In this document: one piece after another, positions 26,541 to 35,155 of the stretch
Position numbering within the stretch: the first letter of the stretch is position 1
Layout of the letters: the number at the start of each line of letters is the position of its first letter
NCBI RefSeq assembly: GCF_004123145.1
Contig: NZ_SDKC01000001.1
Location: 2,575,501-2,639,500 of the forward strand
DNA: 64,000 nucleotides
Source of the DNA: Blautia faecicola
GTDB taxonomy: Bacteria > Bacillota > Clostridia > Lachnospirales > Lachnospiraceae
Direction of reading: 5' to 3'
Notes under the pieces: generated by a model
Database searches by the model: none
What the model saw: only the letters and a program-made list of their open reading frames with translations
What the model was told of the DNA's origin: nothing
Translations under genes and position numbers: made by a program

Positions 26541-27845
26541 TCAGGCGGTCTCCGGTCTTCCTGGTCGCTTTGCGCCTCTTCTTTTAGAGGAACGCGCCGG
26601 CTTTTTCTCCGGATTTTCTTCGATGGTCACAACCGGTTTTCCCTTACCTGTTACCGCATCTTTGGTAATTACGCATTTTTTCATATTTTCATTGGACGGG
26701 GCTTCATACATCACATCCATCATAGTCTTTTCAATGACAGAACGCAGACCTCTGGCTCCGGTCTTTCTCTCCATGGCTGTCTTTGCCACTTCGCGAAGTG
26801 CATCCGGCTCAAATTCCAGATCCACGCCGTCCATATCCATCAGTGCCTTGTACTGTTTTACCAGAGAGTTTTTCGGCTCCTGCAGAATCCGTACCAGTGC
26901 GTCCTCATCCAGCGCATCCAGGGATACGACTACCGGCACACGACCGATAAATTCCGGGATCAGACCGAACTTGATAAAGTCCTGAGGCATCACTTCTTTC
27001 AGGATCTCCCCTACATTTTTCTCGTGTTTCATGCCAAGAGAACCGTTAAATCCGATCGTCTTGGTATCCATACGACCCTCAATAATTTTTTCCAGACCTT
27101 CGAAAGCACCGCCGCAGATAAACAAAATGTTGGTGGTATCGATCTGGATAAATTCCTGCTGCGGATGTTTTCTTCCACCCTGTGGCGGCACGGAAGCAAT
27201 CGTTCCTTCCACGATCTTTAACAGTGCCTGCTGTACACCTTCACCGGATACGTCTCTGGTGATGGATGTATTTTCGGATTTTCTTGTGATCTTGTCGATT
27301 TCATCGATGTAGATGATTCCCTGCTGCGCACGCTCGATATCATAATCGGCAGCCTGAATGATCTTCAGCAGAATATTTTCCACATCTTCGCCGACATAAC
27401 CGGCCTCTGTCAGAGTGGTCGCATCTGCAATCGCAAATGGAACATTCAACATTCTCGCCAGGTTCTGCGCCAGGAAAGTTTTACCGGAACCGGTAGGTCC
27501 AAGCATCAGAATATTACTTTTCTGCAGTTCCACATCATTTTTTCTGCCTGAGAGGATTCTCTTATAATGGTTGTATACAGAGACTGCCAGCACCTTTTTT
27601 GCCTCATCCTGACCGACTACATATTCATCCAGGACCTCTTTCATCTCCATCGGTGTCATCAGATTGATATCACTTCCGGACATACGGTCTCTGGAAACTT
27701 CTTCCTCAATGATCTCTGAGCAGATTTCCACACACTCATCACAGATATAAGATCCGTCCGGACCTGCGATCAGCTTGCGTACCTGGTCTTCTGTCTTTCC
27801 GCAAAAAGAGCAACGAATTTTATAATCCCCGTTTTTTATTGCCAT
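26541..27845 (-). CDS. clpX: ATP-dependent Clp protease ATP-binding subunit ClpX
   Basis: The protein has 434 residues from the ATG at 27845. The N-terminal zinc finger uses C12, C15, C35 and C38. Walker A is GPTGSGKT, Walker B is IIYIDEIDK, and IGF (TIGFNG) is the ClpP-docking loop. It ends in a Lys/Arg-rich tail. It unfolds substrates for ClpP, whose gene lies upstream behind a strong hairpin. Confidence 0.97.
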   Translation of the reverse strand: MAIKNGDYKIRCSFCGKTEDQVRKLIAGPDGSYICDECVEICSEIIEEEVSRDRMSGSDINLMTPMEMKEVLDEYVVGQDEAKKVLAVSVYNHYKRILSGRKNDVELQKSNILMLGPTGSGKTFLAQNLARMLNVPFAIADATTLTEAGYVGEDVENILLKIIQAADYDIERAQQGIIYIDEIDKITRKSENTSITRDVSGEGVQQALLKIVEGTIASVPPQGGRKHPQQEFIQIDTTNILFICGGAFEGLEKIIEGRMDTKTIGFNGSLGMKHEKNVGEILKEVMPQDFIKFGLIPEFIGRVPVVVSLDALDEDALVRILQEPKNSLVKQYKALMDMDGVDLEFEPDALREVAKTAMERKTGARGLRSVIEKTMMDVMYEAPSNENMKKCVITKDAVTGKGKPVVTIEENPEKKPARSSKRRGAKRPGRPETA

Positions 27846-27872
27846 AGGTTTCCTATTTCCTTTCTGATACTT

Positions 27873-27910
27873 ATAAGAGGGCGCCACCTGTACAGGCAGC
27901 CCCCTCTTAT
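27873..27910 (-). other. Strong hairpin between clpP and clpX
   Basis: ATAAGAGGG...CCCTCTTAT with inner pairs forms a long stem between the clpP stop and the clpX ribosome site. No T-run follows, so it is more likely an RNA-processing or stability element, or a partial attenuator, than a full terminator. Confidence 0.6.
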
Positions 27911-27921
27911 CTTTACTTTTT

Positions 27922-28503
27922 TTATCTTTTTGTGATCACATCATCGATCAGACCATATGCTTTTGCTTCTTCAGCGGTCATATAGTTATCACGTTCGGTA
28001 TCCAATGCGATCTTTTCCAGCGGCTGACCTGTGTTAGCTGCCAGAATCGTATTCAGTCTGTGTCTTGTCTTCAGAATCTGATCTGCTACGATCTGAATCT
28101 CTGTAGCCTGTCCTCTGGCTCCACCTGAGGGCTGATGGATCATAATCTCGGCGTTTGGCAGGGCCAGACGTTTTCCTTTTGTTCCACCGGACAGCAGGAA
28201 CGCTCCCATGCTGGCAGCAAGTCCCATACAGATAGTAGATACATCACACTTGATGTACTGCATCGTATCGTAAATCATCATACCGGCAGTTACGGATCCA
28301 CCCGGGCTGTTAATATACAGCTGGATATCTTTTCCCGGATCTTCGGATTCCAGAAATAACATCTGTGCGGCGATCAAATTGGCGCTCACATCCGTTACCT
28401 CTTCTCCGAGGAAAATAATACGGTCTTTCAGCAGACGGGAGTAGATGTCATAACTTCTCTCTCCACGGCTTGTCTGTTCAACAACGTAAGGTACTAAACT
28501 CAT
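27922..28503 (-). CDS. clpP: ATP-dependent Clp protease proteolytic subunit ClpP
   Basis: The 193-residue protein has the serine-protease triad at the canonical positions: S98 in [10 protein letters not shown]123 in MIHQP and D172 in TERDNYM. It is part of the clustered tig-clpP-clpX-lon protein quality-control genes. The short N-terminus shows a processed propeptide-type start. Confidence 0.98.
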   Translation of the reverse strand: MSLVPYVVEQTSRGERSYDIYSRLLKDRIIFLGEEVTDVSANLIAAQMLFLESEDPGKDIQLYINSPGGSVTAGMMIYDTMQYIKCDVSTICMGLAASMGAFLLSGGTKGKRLALPNAEIMIHQPSGGARGQATEIQIVADQILKTRHRLNTILAANTGQPLEKIALDTERDNYMTAEEAKAYGLIDDVITKR

Positions 28504-28550
28504 ATTCAGGCCTTCCTTCTATTCTTAGAATGGACGCGGGTTTTTACTTC

Positions 28551-29852
28551 TTACTCTTCTGTTTTTTCTACTTCTTTTGCAGCTTCTGCCAGAATAGTAA
28601 CTGCTTCCTGAACAGCCATATCTTTCTTCATCTGTTCTTTCTCAGCGTCACCCAGCATCTCTTTCAGTTTGTCAGCTTCCATTTTGTACATTTCAGCCAT
28701 CTTAGCGATCTCTTCGTCGATCTTTTCATCAGCGATCTCGATTGCTTCAGCTTCTGCGATCTTCTCCAGAACCAGTCTTGTCTGAATTCTCTTCAGAGCC
28801 TGTGGTTTCATCTGTTCCTGCAGAGAAGCCAGAGTGGTTCCTGTGAACTGCAGATACTGATCCATGGTCAGTCCCTGAGACTGCATTCTTCTTGCGAAAT
28901 CATCGATCATCTGATTTACCTGGGTATCCAGCATAGCGTCCGGAATCTCCATGGTAGCGTTTGCTACTGCTGCGTCTACAGCTGCGTCTTCTTTTGCACG
29001 TTTTGCTGCATCAGCTTTTTTCTCTTCCAGGTTTTTCTTGATGTCTGCTTTGTACTCTTCCAGTGTATCGAACTCGGAAACATCTTTTGCGAACTCATCG
29101 TCCAGTTCCGGCAGTTCTTTTACTTCGATTTTCTTAACGGTGCATTTGAATACTGCAGGTTTTCCAGCCAGTTCAGCTGCCTGATAATCTTCCGGGAAAG
29201 TAACGTTTACTTCTTTTTCTTCACCGATGTTTGCACCTACCAGCTGTTCTTCAAATCCTGGAATGAAAGATCCGGATCCGATGGTCAGCGGATAATCTGT
29301 TCCTTTACCACCGTCAAATGCTTCGCCATCAACGAAACCTTCGAAATCCAGTGTTACTTTATCTCCGTCTGCAACGGCTCTGTCATCAACATCCAGGACT
29401 CTGGAGTTTTCTTCCTGTTCTTTTCTCAGTTCGCCTGCGATCTCTTCTTCTGTTACTTCCAGATCTGCTTTCGGAACTTCCAGTCCTTTGTACTCACCCA
29501 GAGTTACTTCCGGTTTCAGAGCAACTTCTGCTGTGAAGATGAACGGTTTTCCGCTTTCCAGCTGTGTAACAGCGATAGACGGCTGAGATACGATTGTTTC
29601 TTCACACTCATCCAGTGCTTTGGAGTATGCTTCCGGAATCAGAGCATTGGCTGCATCTTCATAAAATACGCCTGCGCCGTACATTTTTTCAATCATCTTA
29701 CGAGGAGCTTTTCCTTTACGGAATCCCGGGATGTTGATTCTGTTTTTCTGTTTCTGGTATGCACCCTGAATTGCTTTTTCCAGTTCTTCAGCGGAAACTT
29801 CGATTGTCAGTTTCGCCATGTTCTTTTCCAGTTTTTCTACTGCTACGCTCAT
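28551..29852 (-). CDS. tig: Trigger factor
   Basis: The 433-residue protein has an N-terminal ribosome-binding domain with GFRKGKAPRKMIEKMYG. A central FKBP-type PPIase domain follows (GDKVTLDFEGFVDGEAFDGG, FIPGFEEQLVG, in part), then a helical C-terminal chaperone domain. It meets nascent chains at the exit tunnel. It heads the tig-clpP-clpX-lon-engB cluster. Confidence 0.97.
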   Translation of the reverse strand: MSVAVEKLEKNMAKLTIEVSAEELEKAIQGAYQKQKNRINIPGFRKGKAPRKMIEKMYGAGVFYEDAANALIPEAYSKALDECEETIVSQPSIAVTQLESGKPFIFTAEVALKPEVTLGEYKGLEVPKADLEVTEEEIAGELRKEQEENSRVLDVDDRAVADGDKVTLDFEGFVDGEAFDGGKGTDYPLTIGSGSFIPGFEEQLVGANIGEEKEVNVTFPEDYQAAELAGKPAVFKCTVKKIEVKELPELDDEFAKDVSEFDTLEEYKADIKKNLEEKKADAAKRAKEDAAVDAAVANATMEIPDAMLDTQVNQMIDDFARRMQSQGLTMDQYLQFTGTTLASLQEQMKPQALKRIQTRLVLEKIAEAEAIEIADEKIDEEIAKMAEMYKMEADKLKEMLGDAEKEQMKKDMAVQEAVTILAEAAKEVEKTEE

Positions 29853-30095
29853 GTTCTATAGTTCCTCCTTCAATTTCTTATGGAAATCATTTTCTAACTG
29901 TATTATTGCTAACTGCAGGCTCCCTTTTTTGTTTCCTGCACATTTGCATAGATTTTTCCATACTCATACATTTGAGTAGTATATCATAAGCCCTTTAAAA
30001 ACGCCAGCTTTTTTTGCGGTTTTGAGGGCTTTTTCCTGATTTTCGCCACTCTTTGCACAATTTCTCTCAGAAACGCTCATGCTTCCACCACGGCA

Positions 30096-30647
30096 TTACT
30101 GTCTGTAGATAATAGAAGTCTTGATTTCTTCTGCTTTTTTCTCGTCCTGCAGCCGTGCGATCAGCGCTGCTGCAAAGTCGATCGCGGTTCCCATGCCGCG
30201 GCTTGTGATCACATGATCGGTAACTGCCACGGTTCCTTCCCCGATGGTTGCTCCGGTCAGACGCTCTTCAAATCCCGGATAGCATACGGCTTCTTTTCCC
30301 TTTAAGATACCCAGATCCCCGAAGACGCTCGGTGCAGCACAGATCGCTGCCAGCTGTTTTCCTCTTGCATCCCAGTCACACAGCATATCGGTCAGCGGTT
30401 TGTATGCGCCCAGATGTTTGGTTCCCGGCATTCCACCCGGCAGAACCAGCATTTTGCCCTCGGTAAAATCCGTTTTTTCAAAAAGTGCATCGGCTTCCAC
30501 TTTAATCTTATGGGAGCCTTCGATCTGTTTTCTTCCCATGATCGATACGGTTTCCACTTCTTCTCCGGCACGCCGTAACAGATCCACTACGGTCAGTCCC
30601 TCAATCTCTTCAAATCCATCTGCAAGAAATACATATACTTTACTCAT
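30096..30647 (-). CDS. DJ-1/PfpI family protein
   Basis: The 183-residue protein has the nucleophile-elbow cysteine C103 in AAICAAPSVFG and the conserved acidic residue in ADGFEEIE near 15, as in the DJ-1/YajL/ThiJ group. Members act as glyoxalase-like or stress-protective enzymes; the exact activity is not decidable. It lies 16 bp after proC on the same strand and is probably co-transcribed. Confidence 0.9.
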   Translation of the reverse strand: MSKVYVFLADGFEEIEGLTVVDLLRRAGEEVETVSIMGRKQIEGSHKIKVEADALFEKTDFTEGKMLVLPGGMPGTKHLGAYKPLTDMLCDWDARGKQLAAICAAPSVFGDLGILKGKEAVCYPGFEERLTGATIGEGTVAVTDHVITSRGMGTAIDFAAALIARLQDEKKAEEIKTSIIYRQ

Positions 30648-30663
30648 CGTTCTTCTCCGTTTC

Positions 30664-31458
30664 TTATACTTCTCTTCCTTTTTTCACACATGCTTTCATC
30701 GCTTCAAATACCGCGCTTCGCAGTCCTTTCTCCTCCAGCACCCGGACGGCTTCGATCGTCGTTCCTTTCTGAGAGCAGACCATGTCTTTGAGTTCTCCCG
30801 GATGTTTGCCGGTCTCAAGAACCATCTTCGCACTTCCAAGTACCGCCTGCGCTGCAAAACGGTACGCCTGTGCTCTCGGCATTCCGTCTGCCACGGCTGC
30901 ATCTGCCATCGCTTCAATAAACATAAATACATACGCCGGTGAACTTCCGCTTACGCCAACCACCACATCGATCATGTCTTCCTCCACGATCTCTGTCTTT
31001 CCAAATCCCGCAAAGATCCGGCAGACCGTGTCCACATCTTCGCTGCTGCATTTTTCATTGCCGCAAACACAGCTCATACCCTCACCCACCAGTGCCGGTG
31101 TATTCGGCATGGTACGGACGATCTTTAAAGGTTTCTCAAACAGTCCTTCCATCCATGCCAGCTTCTTTCCCGGTGCGATAGAGACAACGATGGTATCTTC
31201 GGATACGACATCCCGGATCTCTTTGATCACCTCTTCATAATAAAATGGTTTTACCGCCAGGATCAGCACATCGGCAAAGGCTGCCACTTCCCGGTTGTCT
31301 GCGGTCAGGGCAATCCCGAGTTCTTCTTTTTTCTTTTCCCGACTGGCAGCTGTTTTTGTGGAAGCAAGGATATCCGCCGGTGCTGTCACCTGATTTTTAA
31401 TGATTCCGCCGATCATCGCGGAAGCCATATTTCCACATCCGATAAATCCAATTTTCAT
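30664..31458 (-). CDS. proC: Pyrroline-5-carboxylate reductase
   Basis: The 264-residue protein starts with the Rossmann loop IGFIGCGNMASAMIGG and has AVKPFYYEEV and the C-terminal domain motif GVSGSSPAYVFMFIEAMADA (in part). It makes proline from pyrroline-5-carboxylate with NAD(P)H. Its neighbour encodes a DJ-1 protein. Confidence 0.95.
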   Translation of the reverse strand: MKIGFIGCGNMASAMIGGIIKNQVTAPADILASTKTAASREKKKEELGIALTADNREVAAFADVLILAVKPFYYEEVIKEIRDVVSEDTIVVSIAPGKKLAWMEGLFEKPLKIVRTMPNTPALVGEGMSCVCGNEKCSSEDVDTVCRIFAGFGKTEIVEEDMIDVVVGVSGSSPAYVFMFIEAMADAAVADGMPRAQAYRFAAQAVLGSAKMVLETGKHPGELKDMVCSQKGTTIEAVRVLEEKGLRSAVFEAMKACVKKGREV

Positions 31459-31577
31459 TTTTTCTCCTCCTGCTGTATCTTATATATTTTATTTTTGCTT
31501 ATATCAAATATATTTTTGAAAATCCCCGGCATTTCTCATCCGTTCTTCTTTTTCCAATCCTCTGACCTTTCGTACTC

Positions 31578-32684
31578 TCAGGTCTTATAACGGTCCATCC
31601 GGACGAATTTTGCGTTCACAAGATCGTTTTCATTTAACGGGCGTTTCCAGGTACGGCAGTTACATTTTGTGGCCTTTACATGCTGCTCGCAGTTCAATCC
31701 CAGAGAGCATACGGTCGGTCCGCCGCACTCGGAGGCAACCACCATATCATTTCCAATATATAATAAAATATGCTGATATCTTTCCCCGTTATAACAGGTA
31801 CAGATCGCATCTCCCGGCTGCAGTTCTTCGCGGCTGATCTCCTGCCCGTACCGGGCAAAGTTGTTGGCGTTCAGATCGGCACCGAAATCATAGCCATTCT
31901 GTGTATAGGCATACATCAGAAGTCCCGAACAGTCCACGCCGCCATCCTGCGGACCGTTGCCGCCCCAGATGTACTGAGCATCCTGCAGTGTCAGGGCTGT
32001 CTTGCATACCGCACTGTCCGTTACTGTCACCGTGCAGGTCGCTTCTTTCGTTCCCATGCTGGCTGTGATGGTTGCGGTTCCTTCTCCCACAGCCGTTATT
32101 TTTCCTCTGGAAACCTCAGCCACACCGGGATCGGAACTCGTCCACTGCATGTATTTCCATCGCGTGGTGTCCTGCGGCTGCCACTGTGTCAGAAGATTTG
32201 CCGTCTCGCCCTGCAGCAGGGTAATGGATTCTTTATTTAATGTCAGACTCTCTAACGGCAGTTCCTTTTCTTTTTTTATCGAAGTGTCCTTCTTGCCCTC
32301 GCTGTCTACCCAGTATCTGCCAGCCCAGGTGTCCGCAAGCATCCTGCCATCGGTTCCCACATAATACTCATCGACCCAGCGTCCGGTCTGCAATACACCG
32401 CCCTCGCCAAAATCATACCAGTTATCGTCGATTTTCCGCCAGCCGGTAACCCGGTAGCCGTTTTCATCGAAATAATACCATTTGTTATCGATTTCTTTCC
32501 ACTGCCACGCCGGCCAGATCCCGTCATCTTCCTGATACCACCAGCTGCTCCCTTCCTGCTGCCAGCTGCCTGCCCAGACGGTGTCCGGCGCCTGTATGTT
32601 CACTGCTGCAAGACACAACAGTGCCCCTGCCAGATATTTATATTTTCTTTTTTTCAATTCTCTCACCCCTGTTTTTATACTCAT
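31578..32684 (-). CDS. Secreted NlpC/P60 cell-wall hydrolase with choline-binding-type repeats and Ig-like domain
   Basis: The 368-residue protein has a signal peptide (residues 1 to about 38, ending near VWAG). Four to five choline/cell-wall-binding repeats follow (WWYQEDDGIW, KWYYFDENGYRVTGW, NWYDFGEGG). A Big_2-type Ig domain covers about 148-225 (SLTLNKESITLLQGE, GTATITASMG). The catalytic domain from about 228 has the nucleophile in GGVDCSGLLMYAY and the His in RYQHILLYIG. It likely cuts peptidoglycan stem peptides outside the cell. Confidence 0.9.
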   Translation of the reverse strand: MSIKTGVRELKKRKYKYLAGALLCLAAVNIQAPDTVWAGSWQQEGSSWWYQEDDGIWPAWQWKEIDNKWYYFDENGYRVTGWRKIDDNWYDFGEGGVLQTGRWVDEYYVGTDGRMLADTWAGRYWVDSEGKKDTSIKKEKELPLESLTLNKESITLLQGETANLLTQWQPQDTTRWKYMQWTSSDPGVAEVSRGKITAVGEGTATITASMGTKEATCTVTVTDSAVCKTALTLQDAQYIWGGNGPQDGGVDCSGLLMYAYTQNGYDFGADLNANNFARYGQEISREELQPGDAICTCYNGERYQHILLYIGNDMVVASECGGPTVCSLGLNCEQHVKATKCNCRTWKRPLNENDLVNAKFVRMDRYKT

Positions 32685-32819
32685 TTCCCGTTACTGTTCT
32701 CTCCGTGCCCGGTAATTTTTTTCCCTCTGTTATCGCCAATTATAGCACCGGACGGATGCATTTTCGAGAAAAATTTGTTATACTGAGAAAAATATTATGA
32801 GAAACGAGGTGATGGTCCG

Positions 32820-32993
32820 ATGCTGATCTGTGATTATAAAGTTCTTTCGATCGACGGTGACTACGCACACCTGGAACGGCTGGACGCTCCGGAGGCTGAA
32901 CCAAAACTGGTGGCACGTGCACTGCTTCCGGCGGAAATCTATGAAGGATGTGTCCTTCATTATGAAATGATGCAGTATGAGATGAAAGACTGA
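32820..32993 (+). CDS. Small hypothetical protein (57 aa, DUF3006-like in layout)
   Basis: A short gene starts at ATG 32820 behind GAGGTGATG and ends at TGA 32993 with a terminator immediately after. The product MLICDYKVLSIDGDYAHLERL has a beta-strand-rich layout, D-G-D-Y-A-x-L then LLPAEIYEGCVLHYE. This recalls DUF3006 proteins, with E-G-D-x-A-V-V-E then LP-x-G-x-K-E-G-D-V. The similarity is by eye only. A dedicated terminator and good start context support a real gene. Confidence 0.65.
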   Translation: MLICDYKVLSIDGDYAHLERLDAPEAEPKLVARALLPAEIYEGCVLHYEMMQYEMKD

Positions 32994-32994
32994 T

Positions 32995-33044
32995 GAAAAA
33001 AGATCATATCCCTCGTATTTTTTCTGTGAGGATATGATCTTTTT
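32995..33044. terminator. Bidirectional terminator
   Basis: AGATCATATCC (33001-33011) and GGATATGATCT (33030-33040) form the stem, flanked by A6 and T5. It serves the small plus-strand gene and the convergent lipoprotein gene. Confidence 0.85.
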
Positions 33045-33103
33045 CACATTTTTATTTTTGATATTATGTCAACTTCATATCTAATACATACGTTTTTTCA
33101 CCA

Positions 33104-34102
33104 TTATTTTTTCATCGCTTCTTTCGCATATACTGTAGTCACCAGATCATCATAATCTGCACGCTCTTCCAGTTCTCCGGCGCTCTCGAGAATGTCCTGT
33201 AACAGTTCAAAGGATTCTTTCTCAAACACCAGATTTTCTTTCCAGGTATCCTGACTCTGATAACGTTCCACGATCGTCGTGATCGTATCCAGATCATTTT
33301 CCTTAAACTGCGGCTGGATCACTTTCGCAATCTCCTCCGCGGTGTGGGAATTTACATAGTCCACGCCTTTTTGCAGACCGTCGGTAAATGCCTGGATGAT
33401 CTCCGGGTGTTTTTCGATGTAGCTGGTTTTTGCGCTGTAGGAAGTGTAAGGGACATAGCCGGAATCGACACCGAGAGAAGCAACCACATAACCATCCCCG
33501 TTCTTTTCAAGCGTCGTGGCTGCCGGTTCGAATTCCACCGTGAACTCCCCTTTTCCGCCGGAGAAAGCCGCCGCAGTAGAGCCAAAATCAATGCTCTGGT
33601 CAATCGAAAGATCCTTCATCGGATCCAGACCGTTCTGTTTCAGGATATACTCAAAAACCATCTCCGGCATGCCGCCTTTTCGACCGCCCAGTACCTCTTT
33701 CTCTTTCAGGTCACTCCACTGAAAATCTGCCATCTCTTCTCTTGCTACCAGAAAATTTCCCGCGCGCTGCGTTCCCTGTGCGAAGTTTACCACCGGGTCA
33801 TTGGCGCCTTCGAGATAAGCATACACGGATGCTTCCGCTCCCATAAATCCGATCTGTGCATCCCCGGAAATGACCGCTGCCATCGTCTTATCCGCCCCAT
33901 ACCCGGTCACCAGTTCCAGGTCGATGCCCTCCTGCGTAAAATACCCGTTTTCCAGTGCGACATACTGCGGGGCATAAAAGATTGAATGTGCCACCTCGTT
34001 CAGGGTAACTTTTGTCATCTCATCCTCTTTTTCTCCACACCCCGCAAACAGACTGATCACCCCGAAAGCCATCAGCCCCACCATGAATTTTCCCTGTTTC
34101 AT
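33104..34102 (-). CDS. ABC transporter substrate-binding lipoprotein (NMT1/THI5-like)
   Basis: The protein has 332 residues from the ATG at 34102 behind AAGGAGG. The lipobox LFAGCGE puts the lipidated cysteine at C22. The mature part has NEVAHSIFYAPQYVALENGYF and GADKTMAAVISGDAQIGFMG, typical of the nitrate/sulfonate/taurine/pyrimidine-precursor group. No permease or ATPase gene is adjacent, so it either partners a distant transporter or is a stranded component. The ligand is unknown. Confidence 0.88.
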   Translation of the reverse strand: MKQGKFMVGLMAFGVISLFAGCGEKEDEMTKVTLNEVAHSIFYAPQYVALENGYFTQEGIDLELVTGYGADKTMAAVISGDAQIGFMGAEASVYAYLEGANDPVVNFAQGTQRAGNFLVAREEMADFQWSDLKEKEVLGGRKGGMPEMVFEYILKQNGLDPMKDLSIDQSIDFGSTAAAFSGGKGEFTVEFEPAATTLEKNGDGYVVASLGVDSGYVPYTSYSAKTSYIEKHPEIIQAFTDGLQKGVDYVNSHTAEEIAKVIQPQFKENDLDTITTIVERYQSQDTWKENLVFEKESFELLQDILESAGELEERADYDDLVTTVYAKEAMKK

Positions 34103-34130
34103 CCTAACCTCCTTGGTCTGTTTCATAGTA

Positions 34131-34319
34131 TTACCATATGACAGATCCACAAAGAGGTGATTTATCAAAGATCAGATAACCGACCTTCACTTTTCTCAGT
34201 GAATCGTTTACGCCATCCGTCTGCGTTGCCTGAACATGCATAGCCGGAACCGCAAGCATCAGCGCCGCCAGAAACAACAGTACACTTTCTTTTATCACTC
34301 CTTTGAAATCTGTTCTCAT
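34131..34319 (-). pseudogene. Truncated secreted sensor-like protein (N-terminal remnant)
   Basis: The 62 codons encode a clear signal peptide (VLLFLAALMLAVPAMHVQA) followed by SLRKVKVGYLIFD. That is how periplasmic substrate-binding sensor domains of GGDEF or histidine-kinase proteins usually begin (V-x-V-G-Y). After that it runs into KSPLCGSVIW and a stop. It lies 28 bp before the lipoprotein start. It is most simply the 5' stump of a deleted gene, though a short secreted peptide cannot be excluded. Confidence 0.5.
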
Positions 34320-34482
34320 CCTCTTTCCCTCGTCTTTTTGTCTTCCCATCATCCGTACAACAACTGATATTTTATGTTTCTAAAGACTATCTTACACTGC
34401 CTGTTCTTTCGCCATCAGAAGAAAGACAGATTTCTATGGATTTGTAATGCTTTTTGTAATGTTTTTCTGGACAGCTGTCCGG

Positions 34483-35070
34483 TTATTCCGGTAAATTTCC
34501 CTTTGCAATATTCTCTTTCAGGATCCGGTCGGTCACTTCAAAGAGTTTTTCGGAACCGAGTTTCGTCTTTCGCTGTCTGCCGTATACGTTTTCGGCTGTC
34601 ACCTCATGTTCTTTCCAGTCACCGCCGTCGTTGCTGTTGTTTAATAACAGTGGCTGCAGATTGTCCATGGCACGGGCAAATTTTGCCTCCGGCGTCTGAA
34701 ATGCTTCGAATTCGTCGAAGATCTGAAGCAATTCCTGCTTCTGGTCTTCCGGGAGCAGGGAGAAAATTCGCTCTTTTGCCGCATCTTCTCTGGCTTTCTG
34801 TGTTTTCAATCCCTCTGTATCATAGGCATAGGTATCTCCTGCATCAATCTCCACGATATCGTGGATCAGGCACATCAGCATCACCCTTCCGATATCGACC
34901 GGCTCGTTGGAGTATTCCCGCAGCAGATACGCCATGATCGCCATATGCCACGCATGTTCCGCATCGTTTTCGTTTCTGCCCTGACCGGACAGGTGCGTCT
35001 GGCGGAAAATATTCTTTTCTTTATCAATCTCCAGAACGAATTCCAGTTGTTTTTTCAATCTCTCGTCCAT
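34483..35070 (-). CDS. HD-domain phosphohydrolase (YfbR/5'-nucleotidase-like)
   Basis: The 195-residue protein has the HD metal residues in AEHAWHMAIM (H39) and MCLIHDIVEIDAGDT (H70, D71), with a further Asp in FARAMDNLQPLLLNN. This is the HD_3 arrangement of the YfbR/HDDC2 family, which dephosphorylates deoxynucleoside monophosphates. It starts at ATG 35070 behind AAAGGAG. It stands alone between a terminator and the AT-rich 34.4 kb gap. Confidence 0.88.
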   Translation of the reverse strand: MDERLKKQLEFVLEIDKEKNIFRQTHLSGQGRNENDAEHAWHMAIMAYLLREYSNEPVDIGRVMLMCLIHDIVEIDAGDTYAYDTEGLKTQKAREDAAKERIFSLLPEDQKQELLQIFDEFEAFQTPEAKFARAMDNLQPLLLNNSNDGGDWKEHEVTAENVYGRQRKTKLGSEKLFEVTDRILKENIAKGNLPE

Positions 35071-35097
35071 ATCTTTTCTCCTTTTTACTGTATAAAA

Positions 35098-35143
35098 GAA
35101 AAACTACTGCCAACCTTTACATGATATGTTGACAGTAGTTTTT
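35098..35143 (-). terminator. Terminator after the PepV-like dipeptidase gene
   Basis: AAACTACTG (35101-35109) and CAGTAGTTT (35133-35141) form the stem. On the minus strand TTTTTCTTTT follows. Confidence 0.85.
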
Positions 35144-35155
35144 CGCTGACTTTTA

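Noticed and set aside
28470-29861. 463-codon open frame on the plus strand opposite tig
   Set aside because: It lies fully antisense to the well-supported trigger factor gene, has a Phe/Cys/Ser-rich composition typical of shadow frames and lacks a ribosome site.
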